Assembly (NCBI GenBank): GCA_033026295.1 | Contig: CM065176.1 | Span: 124,001-188,000 of the forward strand | From: Channa striata | Lineage: Eukaryota; Chordata; Actinopteri; Anabantiformes; Channidae | Direction of reading: 5' to 3' | DNA: 64,000 nt | Shown here: one piece after another, positions 30,280 to 41,480 of the stretch | How positions within the stretch are numbered: the first letter of the stretch is position 1 | Layout of the letters: every line of letters starts with the position of its first letter | Notes under the pieces: model-generated | The model's input: only the letters and a program-made list of their open reading frames with translations | The model's database searches: none | Told to the model about the DNA's origin: nothing | Position numbers and translations under genes: made by a program

Positions 30280-32640
30280 GTGTTGTTCCCTGATCAACTA
30301 AATTTTACTAAACTAAAAGTGATCAGAAGAGGAGTTAATCATAATAACTTAATAAAAATCAGGACTGCTCCTCTTACTGAACAAAAAACTAAAACAATTA
30401 AATGTGGATTATTAAATATCAGATCTCTCTCATCTAAATCTCTGTTAGTAAATGACTTGATAAGCGATCATCAATTCGATTTATTTTGTCTCACTGAAAC
30501 CTGGTTGCAGAAGGAAGAATATGTCAGTTTAAATGAGTCGACCCCCCCAAGTCATATTAACTATCATGTTCCTAGAAGCTCAGGCCGAGGTGGAGGAGTA
30601 GCAGCAATCTATCACTCAAGCTTACCGATAAACCCTAGACCTAAACATAGTTATAACTCATTTGAGAGTCTTACTCTGAGACTTTCACACCCAATTTGGA
30701 AAACTCAAAATCCACTTCTATTTGTTATTGTGTATCGTCCTCCAGTCCCTTATTCTGAATTTTTGACTGAATTCTCAGATTACATTTGAATTTAATTTAA
30801 TGGATTATACAGCAGCTAGAAAAAAGTTTTGCTTCAGTAGGTGTTTATCTGAAAACACTGTGAACAAATTTAAGGAAATGATCCCTTCATCATTTACTTC
30901 AACATGTACCGATATAACTGAGAGTAGCCTCATTAACTGTACTCCTGTACATGTTGATTACCTTACTGATAATTATGCAGCATCTTTACGTACCATACTT
31001 GATAGTGTTGCCCCTCTAATAAAGAAGGCAGTAATTCAGAACAGGCGATCTCCATGGTATAGCTCGCAAACCCGCAATTTAAAGCAGGCATCATGAAAAC
31101 TAGAAAGGAAGTGGCGTTCCACGCATTCACAAGAATCACGCTTAGCCTGGAAAAAGAGTTTATACTTATACAAATTATCACTCCGTAAAGCCAGAACAGC
31201 ATATTATTCATCACTAATAGAGGAAAACAAGAACAACCCCCGGTTTCTTTTCAGCACTGTAGCCAGGCTGACTAAGAGCCATAGTTCAGTTGAGACTAGT
31301 TTTCCCTCAACGCTTATCAGCAATGACTTCATGACCTTCTTCACAAACAAAATCATAGCTATTAGAAATAAAATTCATCAGACCCTCCCCACAAATACAA
31401 CAGAATTAGAATCATCAGTAAGTCCTCAGTCCCTTTTAGACTGCTTTGTGCCCATAGACCTTGCTGAGTTAACTTCAACTATTATGGCATCTAAACCAAC
31501 AACATGTCTGCTAGACCCTATTCTAGTTAGACTGCTCAAAGATGCTCTACCCTTATTAGACACGTTCGTATTAGATATCATTAATCTATCTTTACAAACA
31601 AGATATGTACCAAAGGCCTAATTAAAGTAATGACTGATTAAAGTCACCAACAATCTCCTTCTGGCTTCAGATAATGGACTTGTCTCTATACTAGTTCTAC
31701 TAGATCTTAGTGCTGCATTTGACACCCTTGATAACAGAATATTATTACAGAGACTAAAACAGGTTATTGGAATTAAAGGAACGCCACTAAATTGATTTAA
31801 ATCTTATCGATCAGATAGATCCCAATTTGTTCATATTAATGATGAATCTTCCTCATACACTAAAGTTAGTTATGGAGTTCCACAAGGCTCTGTGTTAGGA
31901 CCAATACTCTTTACTCTATATATGTCTCCCCTTGGCAACATTATTAGAAAACTAATTTTCACTGCTACGCTGATGACACGCAATTATATCTATCTATGAA
32001 ACCTGATGAAACAAATAAATTAATCAAACTACAAGCATGTCTAAAAGACATAAGGGACCGGATGACGTATAATTTCCTTCTTCTAAACTCAGATAAAACT
32101 GAAGTTATTGTATTTGGGCCTAAAAGTCTAAGAAACGTGTTTTCTAACCATATTGCTATTTTAGATGACATGACTCTGGCCCCCAGTAGTACTGCAAGGA
32201 ATCTCTGAGTCATTTTTGACCAGGATTTGTCATTTAGCTCACACATAAAACAAATCTCTAGAACAGCCTTCTTCCACCTACGGAACATTGCCAAAATTAG
32301 GAGAGATGGCATCCTCTTCTCTCCATTGGCTTCCCATTAAATGTAGAATAGAATTTAAAACCCTTCTTCTTACCTATAAAGCTCTAAACAGTCAAGCTCC
32401 ATCATACCTCAAAGATCTCCTAGTACCATATATCCTACTAGACCACTTCGGTCCCAAAATGCAGGCCTACTTATGGTTCCCAGAATTTCCAAAAATAGAA
32501 TGGGAGGCAGAGCCTTTAGCTATCAAGCCCCTCTCTTGTGGAACCAGCTCCCAGTCCAGATTTGGGAAGCAGACACCCTCTCTACTTTTAAGATTAGGCT
32601 CAAAACCTTCCTCTTCGATAAAGCTTATAGTTGGTTATAG
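30280..32640 (+). pseudogene. L2 LINE ORF2 (endonuclease and reverse transcriptase), broken
   Basis: Endonuclease motifs (LLNIRSLSSKS, LFCLTETWLQ, PRSSGRGGGVAA) run to 30789, then a deletion removes the GDFN and SDH blocks. A linker (30800-31096, 31331-31621) follows, with stops. The palm reads LDLSAAFDT, SYGVPQGSVLGPIL and, out of frame, CYADDTQLYLS. The thumb segment is at 31996-32208 and the C-terminus at 32288-32640. At least four stops or frameshifts are present, so it is dead. Confidence 0.88.
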
Positions 32641-33170
32641 TCATGCTGCTATAGGCTTAGATTGCTGGGGGACTCTGCACTGAGCCCCTTTCCTCTTCTC
32701 TTCACTCGCTCCTCTCAACCCACATTTATAATATCACCACTGTATGACATTAACTCTGTGTCTTCTTTGTCCCGTAGTCGTCTTTCTCCCTCTTGATCTC
32801 CCTCTCTCTGTCCCTGCCTTCAGGTGTCCCCGGATTTGGCGCTATTTGTCCTCCAGTGCGAAGCTACTGGTCCTACTAACCTGCCCAATGTTTTGTTGTT
32901 GCTTATGTTTTTTCTTTTCTCTCTCCACTTTCCACTCAGCCCAACCGGTCAAGGCAGATGGCCGCCCACCCTGAGCCTGGTTCTGCTGGAGGTTTCTTCC
33001 GGTAAAGAGAGTTTTTCCTCTCCACTGTTGCGTATAGCTGCTCAAGGGGAATTTGTTGGGTTTTCTTTAAATGTTTGTATAGTCTTGACTTCATTATATA
33101 AAGTGCCTTGAGATGACCTTGTTGTAAATTGGCGCTATATAAATAAAGTTGAATTGAAATTGAAATTGAA

Positions 33171-33237
33171 GCTCGGGATCAAAGCAACAACTGTAGGATT
33201 GGGAGACGACCCCTCTACCTACTGTGCCACAGTCGCA
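33171..33237 (-). mobile_element. SINE tRNA-like head fragment (family 2)
   Basis: On the minus strand, GCGACTGTGGCACAGTAGGTA and ACAGTTGTTGCTTTGATCCC correspond to the A- and B-box head of the SINE at 54991-55256. It lies directly after the L2 tail. Confidence 0.6.
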
Positions 33238-33570
33238 CCCAACATAAAGGGTGTTGCAGTAGTCTAAGGTCCATGACAGCAGCTTTCATGCCAGGGTCAA
33301 CCGGCCCTACGCTCTCCAGACATTGTGTAGGCCTGTATCCTACCCTACCCTCTCCACACCATGTACCAATAAGTTTAGCAACCCCAGGTAAGTCTCAGAG
33401 CAGCATCATTTTATACCGGTTATTGATTCTGGAACTGATAGAAACTTGATTAAGGAGCTTATTGTCTCTGTTATTGGTCATGCTATTCAGATTAATTGTA
33501 AATGGCAAATCCTTGGTTATTCCCAAAGTTCTTTACAGTTTAGCTTCTCATTCCCCCATTCTGATGGTAA

Positions 33571-33729
33571 TGGCTGCCATGCAGGGTGCTCATCTGACCC
33601 ACCGGGGGCAACTTACGGTTCAGTGTCTTTTCCAAGGACACTTCGACTCACAGCAGGGATGGACCAGGGATCAAATCACTGACCCTGTGGCCCGTGGACA
33701 ACTGCCTTAACAACTGAGCTACAGCCGCC
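33571..33729 (-). mobile_element. tRNA-derived SINE
   Basis: On the minus strand the head reads GGCGGCTGTAGCTCAGTTG, an A-box-like sequence. About 45 bases later comes AGTGATTTGATCCCTGG, which is B-box-like. The body GAAGTGTCCTTGGAAAAGAC, ACTGAACC and GGTGGGTCAGATGAGCACCC matches the SINE at 47169-47358. It is not a functional tRNA gene, because the stems do not close. Confidence 0.75.
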
Positions 33730-35864
33730 AAGATTAACAGTAGTCTTGGCCTTTTTTCTCATTTTCTCAGTGGACGGCATGATTGTTTTTCAGCCTTCAT
33801 GTAAATGCCTGCAAGATCAAGTACTTATTTATCAAAAACTGTACATGTTCCCACCCTAGGTCCAACAGTGTGAGAGACACCTCAAAAACTCCCCTAACTG
33901 ACGCTGACTGACAGCTCGACATTGAATAGCGGCGAACAGTTGGCTTTTCGTGTCAGAGATTTAATATATGTTGGCTACATCATGTTGATGCTGAGGCTTG
34001 TTTTTCTTCACACCTCTGAATGCAGTAATGCCTCAGAGGTTCAGATGTCATCAAGTGTCAATAGGACATCCAGGTGGGAACAGACTTTCTGTCCAGAGAG
34101 GCTCAGCTTACTGCCATTAGGAGAAACTAATGGGTCACAAACAATTGATTGGAAGTCAACTTAATCTCATTGGCATCACCTGGGACTTTTGGTTTCTGAG
34201 TTTTGCTTCTGGTCTTATTACAATTAATTTCAAAATGATTTCATGTAAAGCATCCAGAACTTTTCCCAGTTGCAGGATAGAGTTAAGTTTTGATCAAAGT
34301 CAGTGGGAGCTTTAAAAGAGAGTGTCAAAGAAGAAAAATATTATCTGTGTCTGCTTGAACAAATGGTTAAATTATTAAATGTGCTTAGAGCCTGAAGTGC
34401 AATTTGTGGGTCTTCTGTCTGTTTTTACTCCAGAGCCTGCAGAGGTTTGTTTGCATGTGTCCTTTTCTTACTGTTCCATGGAGGGGAAAAAGTCAATTTT
34501 AAGGCATGTAGGAAACTCTAAAATTCAACTGGATGAAGGTTCTACAGCTCCTGTATTTACGGTCTTGTTGTCTTGTGTCTTTGTGGCCTTCCTCACTAGT
34601 CTCCTTCCTGTGTCACTCTTTTAAGGACAGCCTGCTTTAGCCATGTTTAGACATGTACAATGTTTTTGTCATTTCTTAATGATGAATTTGCTGGACTTAC
34701 AGACTTGGAAACATTTTGTATCATCATTACCTTTGCAGAGTTAAATTTTTTATTTGCTCTGCGGTAAAACTTGTAGGTAAACATGAGCTTACACTAAATA
34801 ATTCCAATGTTTTTCTTGTTTTGTAGTTTTATTTTGCATTTCTGTGTGTTTGAAACAAATTAAATTAATTTCCGTTTTTAAAAAAGTTTCTTTTTTTTGT
34901 GTAACTTTGTTGCAATTTCATTGTATAAATGAATTGTTTCAGTCTAGAAAATGAATCAGTCAGCTAGTGCAGCTTTAGGCTAAACAGCGTCTGATTTCAT
35001 TCATATTAGGTAAATCGCCATCAGCAAGTAAAACTGCAGTTTTCTATAAGAGAAGACATGGAGAAGACGGAGATGCAAGAGGTCTGAGCAGGGACTCTGG
35101 GGTGGTGGTGTTGGTGGAGGTTGGAGACAAAAATGTCCCCAGAGTCTGAAGCGGGAAGATCTGAAACTGTTTCACTCTTGTAAAAATCATCACATCTGGT
35201 TGTCCATCAGTGGTGGAGTCCACCGCCACCTGGAACCAAGAGCTGTCCTGCCGATGCATTGGTGGATCTCCAGAAAAGCCTAGAATTCGCAGGAAAGATG
35301 GAAATGTTCAGGTTTGTCCGTTGTCCCTTCTGTATTAACCTTGTGCTGATTGTAACATCACTGCTCAACAAATGACAGCTGGGATTGGCATGTGACCGTA
35401 AACATGGCCAAGCAACTTGGATGATGGATGGACTTTAATTCCTTTAAGGCCCTTAAAGGCCCCACTTTAAGGACCAACACCTAGACTAAATACAAACACT
35501 TCTCAACACGTTGCGAGAATAAAAACTATAATGTGATTATTCACAGGTGTGAAAGCTCTGTACAAATGTTGTCCCTCGATGTGTTCCCACAGTCCACCAC
35601 TGAGGTCTGGTTCTCCTGCAGAACTTGTTCTACTACAGCTGAGAAAATCAGAAAAAAGGTTCGAGGTGGGATGAGAACCAGAGTAGTTAATGTGTCACAC
35701 TAGTGTCAGGGACTCACCCACTCCTGCCACAGAGCTCCAGCCTGCAGCCCAGCATGTCGAGCCCACGCTGAAGGTTCGTCCGTTGTACAAAAAAGGGGTT
35801 GGATCCAGTTGGACATGGATGCAGTAGTGCTACATCAGACCCAGTCTGTTTGTTCAACTACGAG
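33730..35864. other. No gene recognised
   Basis: AT-rich sequence with short open frames (for example 35044-35259 minus, 34379-34624 plus) that show no domain. Nothing here can be supported as a gene. Confidence 0.3.
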
Positions 35865-36062
35865 ACGTAGAGATGCTGGAGGGCAAAACCGACAATGCGG
35901 GATCAAATCCTGGTGTGGGATCCCAGCAATCCTCAACCTCCCCAACAAGCACGTCCCGAGCAAGTCACCCAATGCCAGCTCCCCAGGTGCCAGCACGATG
36001 GCAGCTCACTGCTCCCCCCAGATGGATGGAATGCAGAGGACAAATTTCACTGGAACTTGTAT
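35865..36062 (+). mobile_element. SINE-like repeat (family 1)
   Basis: A B-box-like GGATCAAATCCTGGTGTGGG is followed by CAAGTCACCCAATGCCAGCT, GCTCACTGCTCCCCCCAG and AATGCAGAGGACAAATTTCA. It is the same family as the inverted copy at 24270-24440. Confidence 0.65.
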
Positions 36063-36410
36063 ATCCAAACGTATATGTGCTCAGTGACGAAGGTTGTTTA
36101 TGTTAATAAAGGTTGTTTATAACAGTAACTCACCTTTGGCTGTAGTTGTTGGAGGGAGTGTAGCTGGATGGTGGTTGGAGCTGGTGGCAGGCCTGGGCAG
36201 GTGACATTGAGGATTTCCTGATCATCACATTTCTTAGTATGACTTTCACTGTATTGAAGGCCTTACATTTATTTGGGTGGTAAAAACCATAAAACCATAA
36301 TAACAAGCATCTGATGGCCTGTCTTATTATTAGGCAAACACAATCTCTGCTATGCAGCTGGCCGACAGAAGAGGCTTGCTCCCGAAAACCTTTCCTTACA
36401 AAATGTATTT

Positions 36411-36415
36411 GTGCT
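36411..36415. repeat. Left 5-bp target-site duplication (GTGCT)
   Basis: It is identical to GTGCT at 36865-36869, directly flanking the solo LTR. Confidence 0.85.
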
Positions 36416-36864
36416 TGTGAGGGAAATTTTGATCAATGACCATTTGTTTACACTTCTGGCAGAGGCCAGACACCAAGTCACCGCCACTCAGTAGGAAGCC
36501 TACGGGAACTAACAGAAACATTGAATCCCAGAATATTCCCTGACACCTAAAACAGACCCTACTGTTTTCTTTGTTCTCCCTGACCTTTTGTTTAACCCTA
36601 GCTTCCCAGGTCGCTGTCCTAACAGAGATAAGAGACAGTAACAGAGACTTGCGTGATTTGCATAGTGGAGCAGTTAAAAACACATACAATCCTGACAGAA
36701 TTGATCAGATCACTGTCTGATCCGCTCGAGTGTCACTGCTACGTGCTGATTTCTCTCTCCTGCTTGGTTTCTTGTGTTTTACTGAATTGTTCATTAAATT
36801 GCTCAATGATCATTTTCAGTTGCCTCTTGTTTCTAACTTGCTTCCAAGTTTTTTGCCCATAACA
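36416..36864 (+). mobile_element. Solo LTR of the retrovirus A family
   Basis: The 449-bp LTR starts TGTGAGGGAAATTTTGATC and ends CCATAACA. It has the same termini and an aligned body as the 5' LTR at 2786-3211, in the opposite orientation. It is bounded by perfect GTGCT duplications and has no internal retroviral sequence. It therefore arose by recombination between the two LTRs of a provirus. It differs from the other copy by an insertion near 36815-36845. Confidence 0.9.
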
Positions 36865-36869
36865 GTGCT
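36865..36869. repeat. Right 5-bp target-site duplication (GTGCT)
   Basis: It pairs with 36411-36415. Confidence 0.85.
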
Positions 36870-37139
36870 CAGTGTTCTTCTAATTGTGCTGTCGTGGACT
36901 TGGAAATCCTGGAAAGATTGACAACTTTGTTGAATGTTTTCCTCACTTGCTTGTTTGGAATTGGTTTGATTTTTCTGCCTTAATTTTTTTTAAAGGGTTT
37001 AGGGGCTTAAAGGTCTAGAGCTGGTTGTGAGTGTTACATTTGGATTTAGTAGCTGTTCAATGGAATACTCAACATGAGGTGCCTGTGCAAATAAACGATA
37101 CTGTCATTAGGCACCAGAGAGATGGCAAAAATATAGGAG

Positions 37140-37620
37140 GGACAGTTTGAAATATTCCTATAAATCCAGTCTATCAAAAAACACTTTTGAGGAGGTAGAC
37201 ATGGCATTGTCAAATCTGCAGTCAAAAGACGGCTTTATGAATAAAATACAAAGGCTTCGCAACAAGATGCAAACCACTGGTAAAGCTCAAAAACAAAAAG
37301 TCTATTTTAGATTTAAAAAAGCCTGCCCAGTTCTGTAATTAGATTCTCTGCACTGATGAAACCAAAATTAGCTTATACCACAGTGATAGGAAGAAAAAAA
37401 TTATGAAGAAGAAAAGGAACATCTCGTCTCATGATCCGAAGCATCACCATCTCCACCTGTCAAACATGGCGGAGGCGGTGCCATGCCATGGGCAAGTATG
37501 GCTGTATGGAATCAGGCCACTGGTGTTTAATGATGACCTGACTGTGGATGAAAGGACCAGGATGTTGGGTGTTGTGTTTGGGACTGAAATAAAGTCGGTT
37601 ATCACTATAGGGAAATAGCT
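37140..37620 (+). pseudogene. Tc1-like transposase remnant
   Basis: Plus-strand pieces read ISSHDPKHHHLHLSNMAEA and PLVFNDDLTVDERTRM. They resemble the central part of fish Tc1 transposases (HDPKHT-x-VKHGGGS-x-M-x-W, then FIDD-x-T-x-D-x-S-x-RM). A preceding segment, 37147-37338, ends in a stop. The catalytic triad cannot be traced. No terminal inverted repeats were found. Confidence 0.55.
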
Positions 37621-38402
37621 GTAGAAAGACAAGAGCTGTTGTCTGTGACCTATTGTTTTCCAGCTCGAGATACTCTGATCTCACTTCCGCTTATCATTTT
37701 GGGAAGTTTGTTAACGGGTTAGCCTGCTAGCCCAAAAGCTAGCCCAAAAGGTAGTTAGCTGCCAGTAAGCTAGTTTTCATTGTTTCAATATTTATCAACT
37801 GTAAGTCATGTTCGTATGGCTATAGGCCTGGGAAGAGATACATAACAGGGTTGTGACAGTTCTGAAAACACTGACGAGTTCTTCAAAAGCAACACTGGAC
37901 TATAGAGGTTATCACACTACCATTTTTCCTTTGTAGAGCTGGTTTTATCCATGAAAAAATCAGATTTAACCGAGTCTCCGAACCCTAAATTATGTCCAAT
38001 CTGTTCCTTCAACCTGCTACAATACGTGAAGGAAATGTTCTATTTAAAAACTGTCTTACATCATTTGAATATTATGAAATCAGAATTGCTGCACTGGTTT
38101 GGAGGTACACGGTTTCTTAATGGCCTTTGTGGGATTTTTTGGTTAACATCTCTACGCGTTCTGTGGAATTGTTTGTCATCAACTCAGTTGTGGAATTCAA
38201 TAAATGTCTGTGCACAGACATACAACGACCTCTGGAGGGGGATACAGTACACCTTCCCTTCCCACCACACATGTACCTTTCCGTGGCAACCTCAAGTCTC
38301 TCAAACCTGAGCAGTTTTCTTCCATTGTCTCTAAAAACCATGCCCTCACCACTGGTCCTTTCCAGCCACATTATTTATTAGCCCAGTAGCTTTGTGATCA
38401 AC
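37621..38402. other. No gene recognised
   Basis: Short repeats of GCTAGCCCAAAAG occur at 37727-37750. Open frames around 38100-38390 on both strands show no domain. Confidence 0.3.
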
Positions 38403-38674
38403 CCCCATCCTTAGTTATGCCCCAGCCAGTAATCCAGACATTTGTGCCATTGTAGAAGGTGCTGTTTGAGGCCACCAGGCAGGCGGGCAGAATGTAGTTG
38501 GTGAAATTCACTGGTTTGGAGAGTTTCAGGAGGCAGATGTCATTTTCAGCGTCTTCACTGTGATTGTAGTTGGGATGTTTGATGATCTGCTTTAATGTCT
38601 GAATTACTTAATTGGGGTTTGATGAATAGAGATACTGTTGACCCAGTACGTCAGGCACATTGTTTGGGTCATCG
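38403..38674 (-). pseudogene. Trypsin-like serine protease, single orphan exon with stop
   Basis: On the minus strand an exon-like segment follows a good acceptor (CTTACCACAG) and can end before GTTGATC. It reads VLGQQYLYSSNPN, a TAA stop, then VIQTLKQIIKHPNYNH, NDICLLKLSKPVNFTNYI and NVWITGWG. NDICLLKL carries the catalytic Asp block (DIxLLKL), and ITGWG is the usual sequence after it in chymotrypsin-family proteases. It is closest in style to teleost tryptase/prostasin-like proteases. The exons with the catalytic His and Ser were not found nearby. Confidence 0.75.
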
Positions 38675-39379
38675 CTGTGGTAAGAAGAGAAACAACTTAG
38701 TCCAATAACATGAGTTGAGCTGGAGTCGAGAGCACATCTGCAAACATTTTAGGGACATATGTGTCGATAAATTCTGCACGACGTGATCTTCCAGTGCAGG
38801 TGGGTTTTACATGTGGTCAAGTTTCAGACTTTCACTTTTCATAAAGACTGTGATCCGTTAATGTGGCTAGTGGATGTGATCGCTTTTATTGTATTGTGAT
38901 TATAGCACATACTGTATATAGAGTTGATACGACAAAACTATAGGCCAAATAATTTTTATTATGGTTTTAAATTAACTGAAATTTCAATCGAGTTAAAATG
39001 AAATTATCCTTAGACTGTAACACATGCAGCAACTAGTACAACAAATATTTTCGCTAGTTGACCTGCTACCTTATTTTTTCACTATATTGTAACAATGATT
39101 AAACATGTTTGATGTTGGCTAATCTCTGTAATAATCTGTTTAATGGGCCGTTGTCAACTGGCTTTTCACTGCTTTACTTTAGTCTCCTTCTGCCTGGACG
39201 CATGGCACAGAGAGAAGAGATAGGCAAAGCAATTTTCATGCTCAGGAAATGCGTGGAACACTTGAGATTGATGGTGAATTTGACACCAGGCAATCAGTGG
39301 TCCCTATTAAAGCCTCCTTTTACTATAACAACTGAAGGCTGTATGCCTGAAATGCATTAAGGCTAAACTCAGCAAGTCG
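38675..39379. other. No gene recognised
   Basis: AT-rich, with no supported coding segment. The missing exons of the serine protease were sought here and not seen. Confidence 0.3.
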
Positions 39380-39560
39380 TTCACCATCTCAGAGTTGTTG
39401 GTTTGATTCCAGGGCCTCCTGTCACATGTCCTGGTGTCTTTTAGGAAGACACTGAACCCCAAGTTTGATGTTCCTCTGAGTGCAGGTCTGCCCCATCGGT
39501 GTGTGAATGTGAATGGGTGAATGAGGAGCATCGTAAAGTGCTTCAGACTTCAGTCTACTG
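39380..39560 (+). mobile_element. SINE fragment
   Basis: GTTGGTTTGATTCCAGGGCC is B-box-like. It is followed by GTGTCTTTTAGGAAGACACT, GAACCCCAAGTT, a CCCCATCGGTGTGTGAATGT block and GTAAAGTGCTTCAGA. This is the body and end of the family-2 SINE also seen at 54991-55256. Confidence 0.65.
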
Positions 39561-40560
39561 TACATTGTGCCCCGATTCACTCTTAGTCTAGATGTGTGTC
39601 ATGTGAAGAAGCAGTTGCTTTGGACCTTAGATATTTTATAGTCTCAAACTAAAGCCTGCTGATGCATAGTGAAGAATATGGACAGAGACAATGCTAAATC
39701 TTGTGCAGAAAACAAAGACTTCTGAAAGTCACCATACAGCTTACATAACTATGACTGATACCAGTGGACGACGGGATTGCCACAAATGCAGGTAAAAATG
39801 AGTGTCCATCTTTTTAGGGGCAACTACAAATCAAGCAGAAGACGACCCTCGTTTCGGTATTTCACCCAATAACTGAACTGAGGCGGCACTTCTGCTCACC
39901 ACGCAGGCCCATTTCCTCCTTTAACAAATCAACTTTTTTTACTTAATTGGGATTGGATACTTTCTACTTCCATCAAGCCCAAAATTCCATCACAAAAAAC
40001 AAGTAACATATTACAACTTCCCTACTATTCAAACTACCATAGAGGTTAAAATGCCTAAAACTACAAAAATCGAGTACAAACAATCACTAATGTCTCACAT
40101 TAACAGGCCTTTGTAGATTTAGATGAACTTAGAAAACTCCAATGATTATTAACATGGAACATTGGCTCTGTCTAATACATAGTAACACACAGTGAGGATG
40201 CACAAGTAACAATTAGGACATTCAGTCATGAACCAACATGAAAAAACACGTCTTTGGATCTGGGGGAAGATTAGGAATTGGAGCCATTATCAGATTTATC
40301 CTAATGGCATGAGTGTCGATCCGTGGCCTAAAACCAGATGTGTTTTGTTGGTTTAACTCGCAGTACTGCTTTGTGGGTGAAAAAGGGGTCTCTGTCTTAT
40401 CTTTTTTGGGGGAAGGTGAAAGATTCCTTCAAAGAGGCAGAAAGTGGACAGAAAAGGTTAAACCCCCCCCACTGATCACCACTGATCATGTGATTAAAGT
40501 GAATGACGCTCAGAAATGGCTTGACACAGAGGAACAGCTTTTATTTTAGAGACAGAGGAA
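39561..40560. other. No gene recognised
   Basis: No supported feature. Small open frames (40313-40549) have no recognisable domain. Confidence 0.3.
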
Positions 40561-40617
40561 AAAAGAGGAACCAGCAGACACTGGCCAAACACTACAGCTA
40601 CTATAATCTCTGGGTTT

Positions 40618-40840
40618 ATCACTCGTCAACAACAGATTTGAACTCAGGTTTCTGTGTACAGTAGGTGCACACAGATCTGCTCTCACCAGACCAGAGGAGC
40701 TTCTTCCAGCTGACCTCGGTCTCTTCAATCCTCCTTTCTTGATAAAGTTCAGTCAAGTGTTTTCTGTAGTACATGTTGCCAGTGGTACAGGCAGGATCAG
40801 TCCACACGAGAATTAACAGAATAGTTACACTGACACCTTG
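40618..40840 (-). other. Exon-like open segment, unassigned
   Basis: On the minus strand, a pyrimidine-rich acceptor-like TGTGTGTCCTCAAG precedes an open segment of about 70 codons ending in TGA at 40618. It starts with hydrophobic VSVTILLILVW and then carries a polar Cys-containing tail. I do not recognise the family. It could be the last exon of a membrane protein or a chance frame. Confidence 0.25.
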
Positions 40841-41480
40841 AGGACACACAAACCAACTGCACGTTATTAGTTTTCTGAAGTAAAGGAAACTGGTCCTTCG
40901 TCTTTTCAGTTTACTCAACAACCTATTCTCAGTCTGCTGCTCGTTTCTATGTCCTTCCATCTGTCTTTGGACTTTTACTGACCAACATTGAATGTCACAG
41001 TCTGTTACCATCTACATTCAGTTCAACTCACTTTATATCTTCAATATGTTTCACATGTGAGGGTCTGTTGGAGTGATTGTGCACGTTTGAGGACGAGAAC
41101 GGATGTAAAATGTAACACATTCGTCATATTTATCATTTGACGAATGTGTCAAAATCAAGTTTACTTCTGGTTTAGTTCAGTGTCACAGACGTCACTGTGT
41201 GGTGACACAGGGAAAAACTGTAACCAGGAGCTGAATGAGAAACAGGACAGACTCAGACTGGAAACACACAGGTTAGATATCTGCAGCAGGGAGTGTGTAT
41301 GACTGGTGAGTGATAATAATGAAGCATCACGTCAATCAGGAGAAAATACGACAGATTATGTGACAGTAACAAGTTTAAGATCTTTTCACTGATTAGTGAA
41401 TTCACTCAGTGAAGAACAAGTACAAATGAATTTCTCTGTTCATAGAGCAGATCACATTTCAGTCCCTGCACAGTGTCTGT

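Larger units (their letters stand above)
28905..33170 (+). mobile_element. L2-type LINE, nearly full length
   Basis: This is the longest L2 copy in the window (about 4.2 kb). It has a 5' UTR, an intact ORF1, a broken ORF2 with endonuclease and reverse transcriptase, a 3' UTR, and a tail ATAAAGTTGAATTGAAATTG. The exact 5' end is inferred, since no clear target-site duplication was found. Shorter copies of the same family lie at 3.2-4.6, 19.5-21.1, 41.9-43.1, 45.6-46.1 and 51.4-51.7 kb. Confidence 0.9.

Noticed and set aside
33571..33729. Possible tRNA gene (A- and B-box-like sequences)
   Set aside because: The stems do not close, and the sequence continues into a SINE body shared with 47169-47358. 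It is a tRNA-derived SINE.
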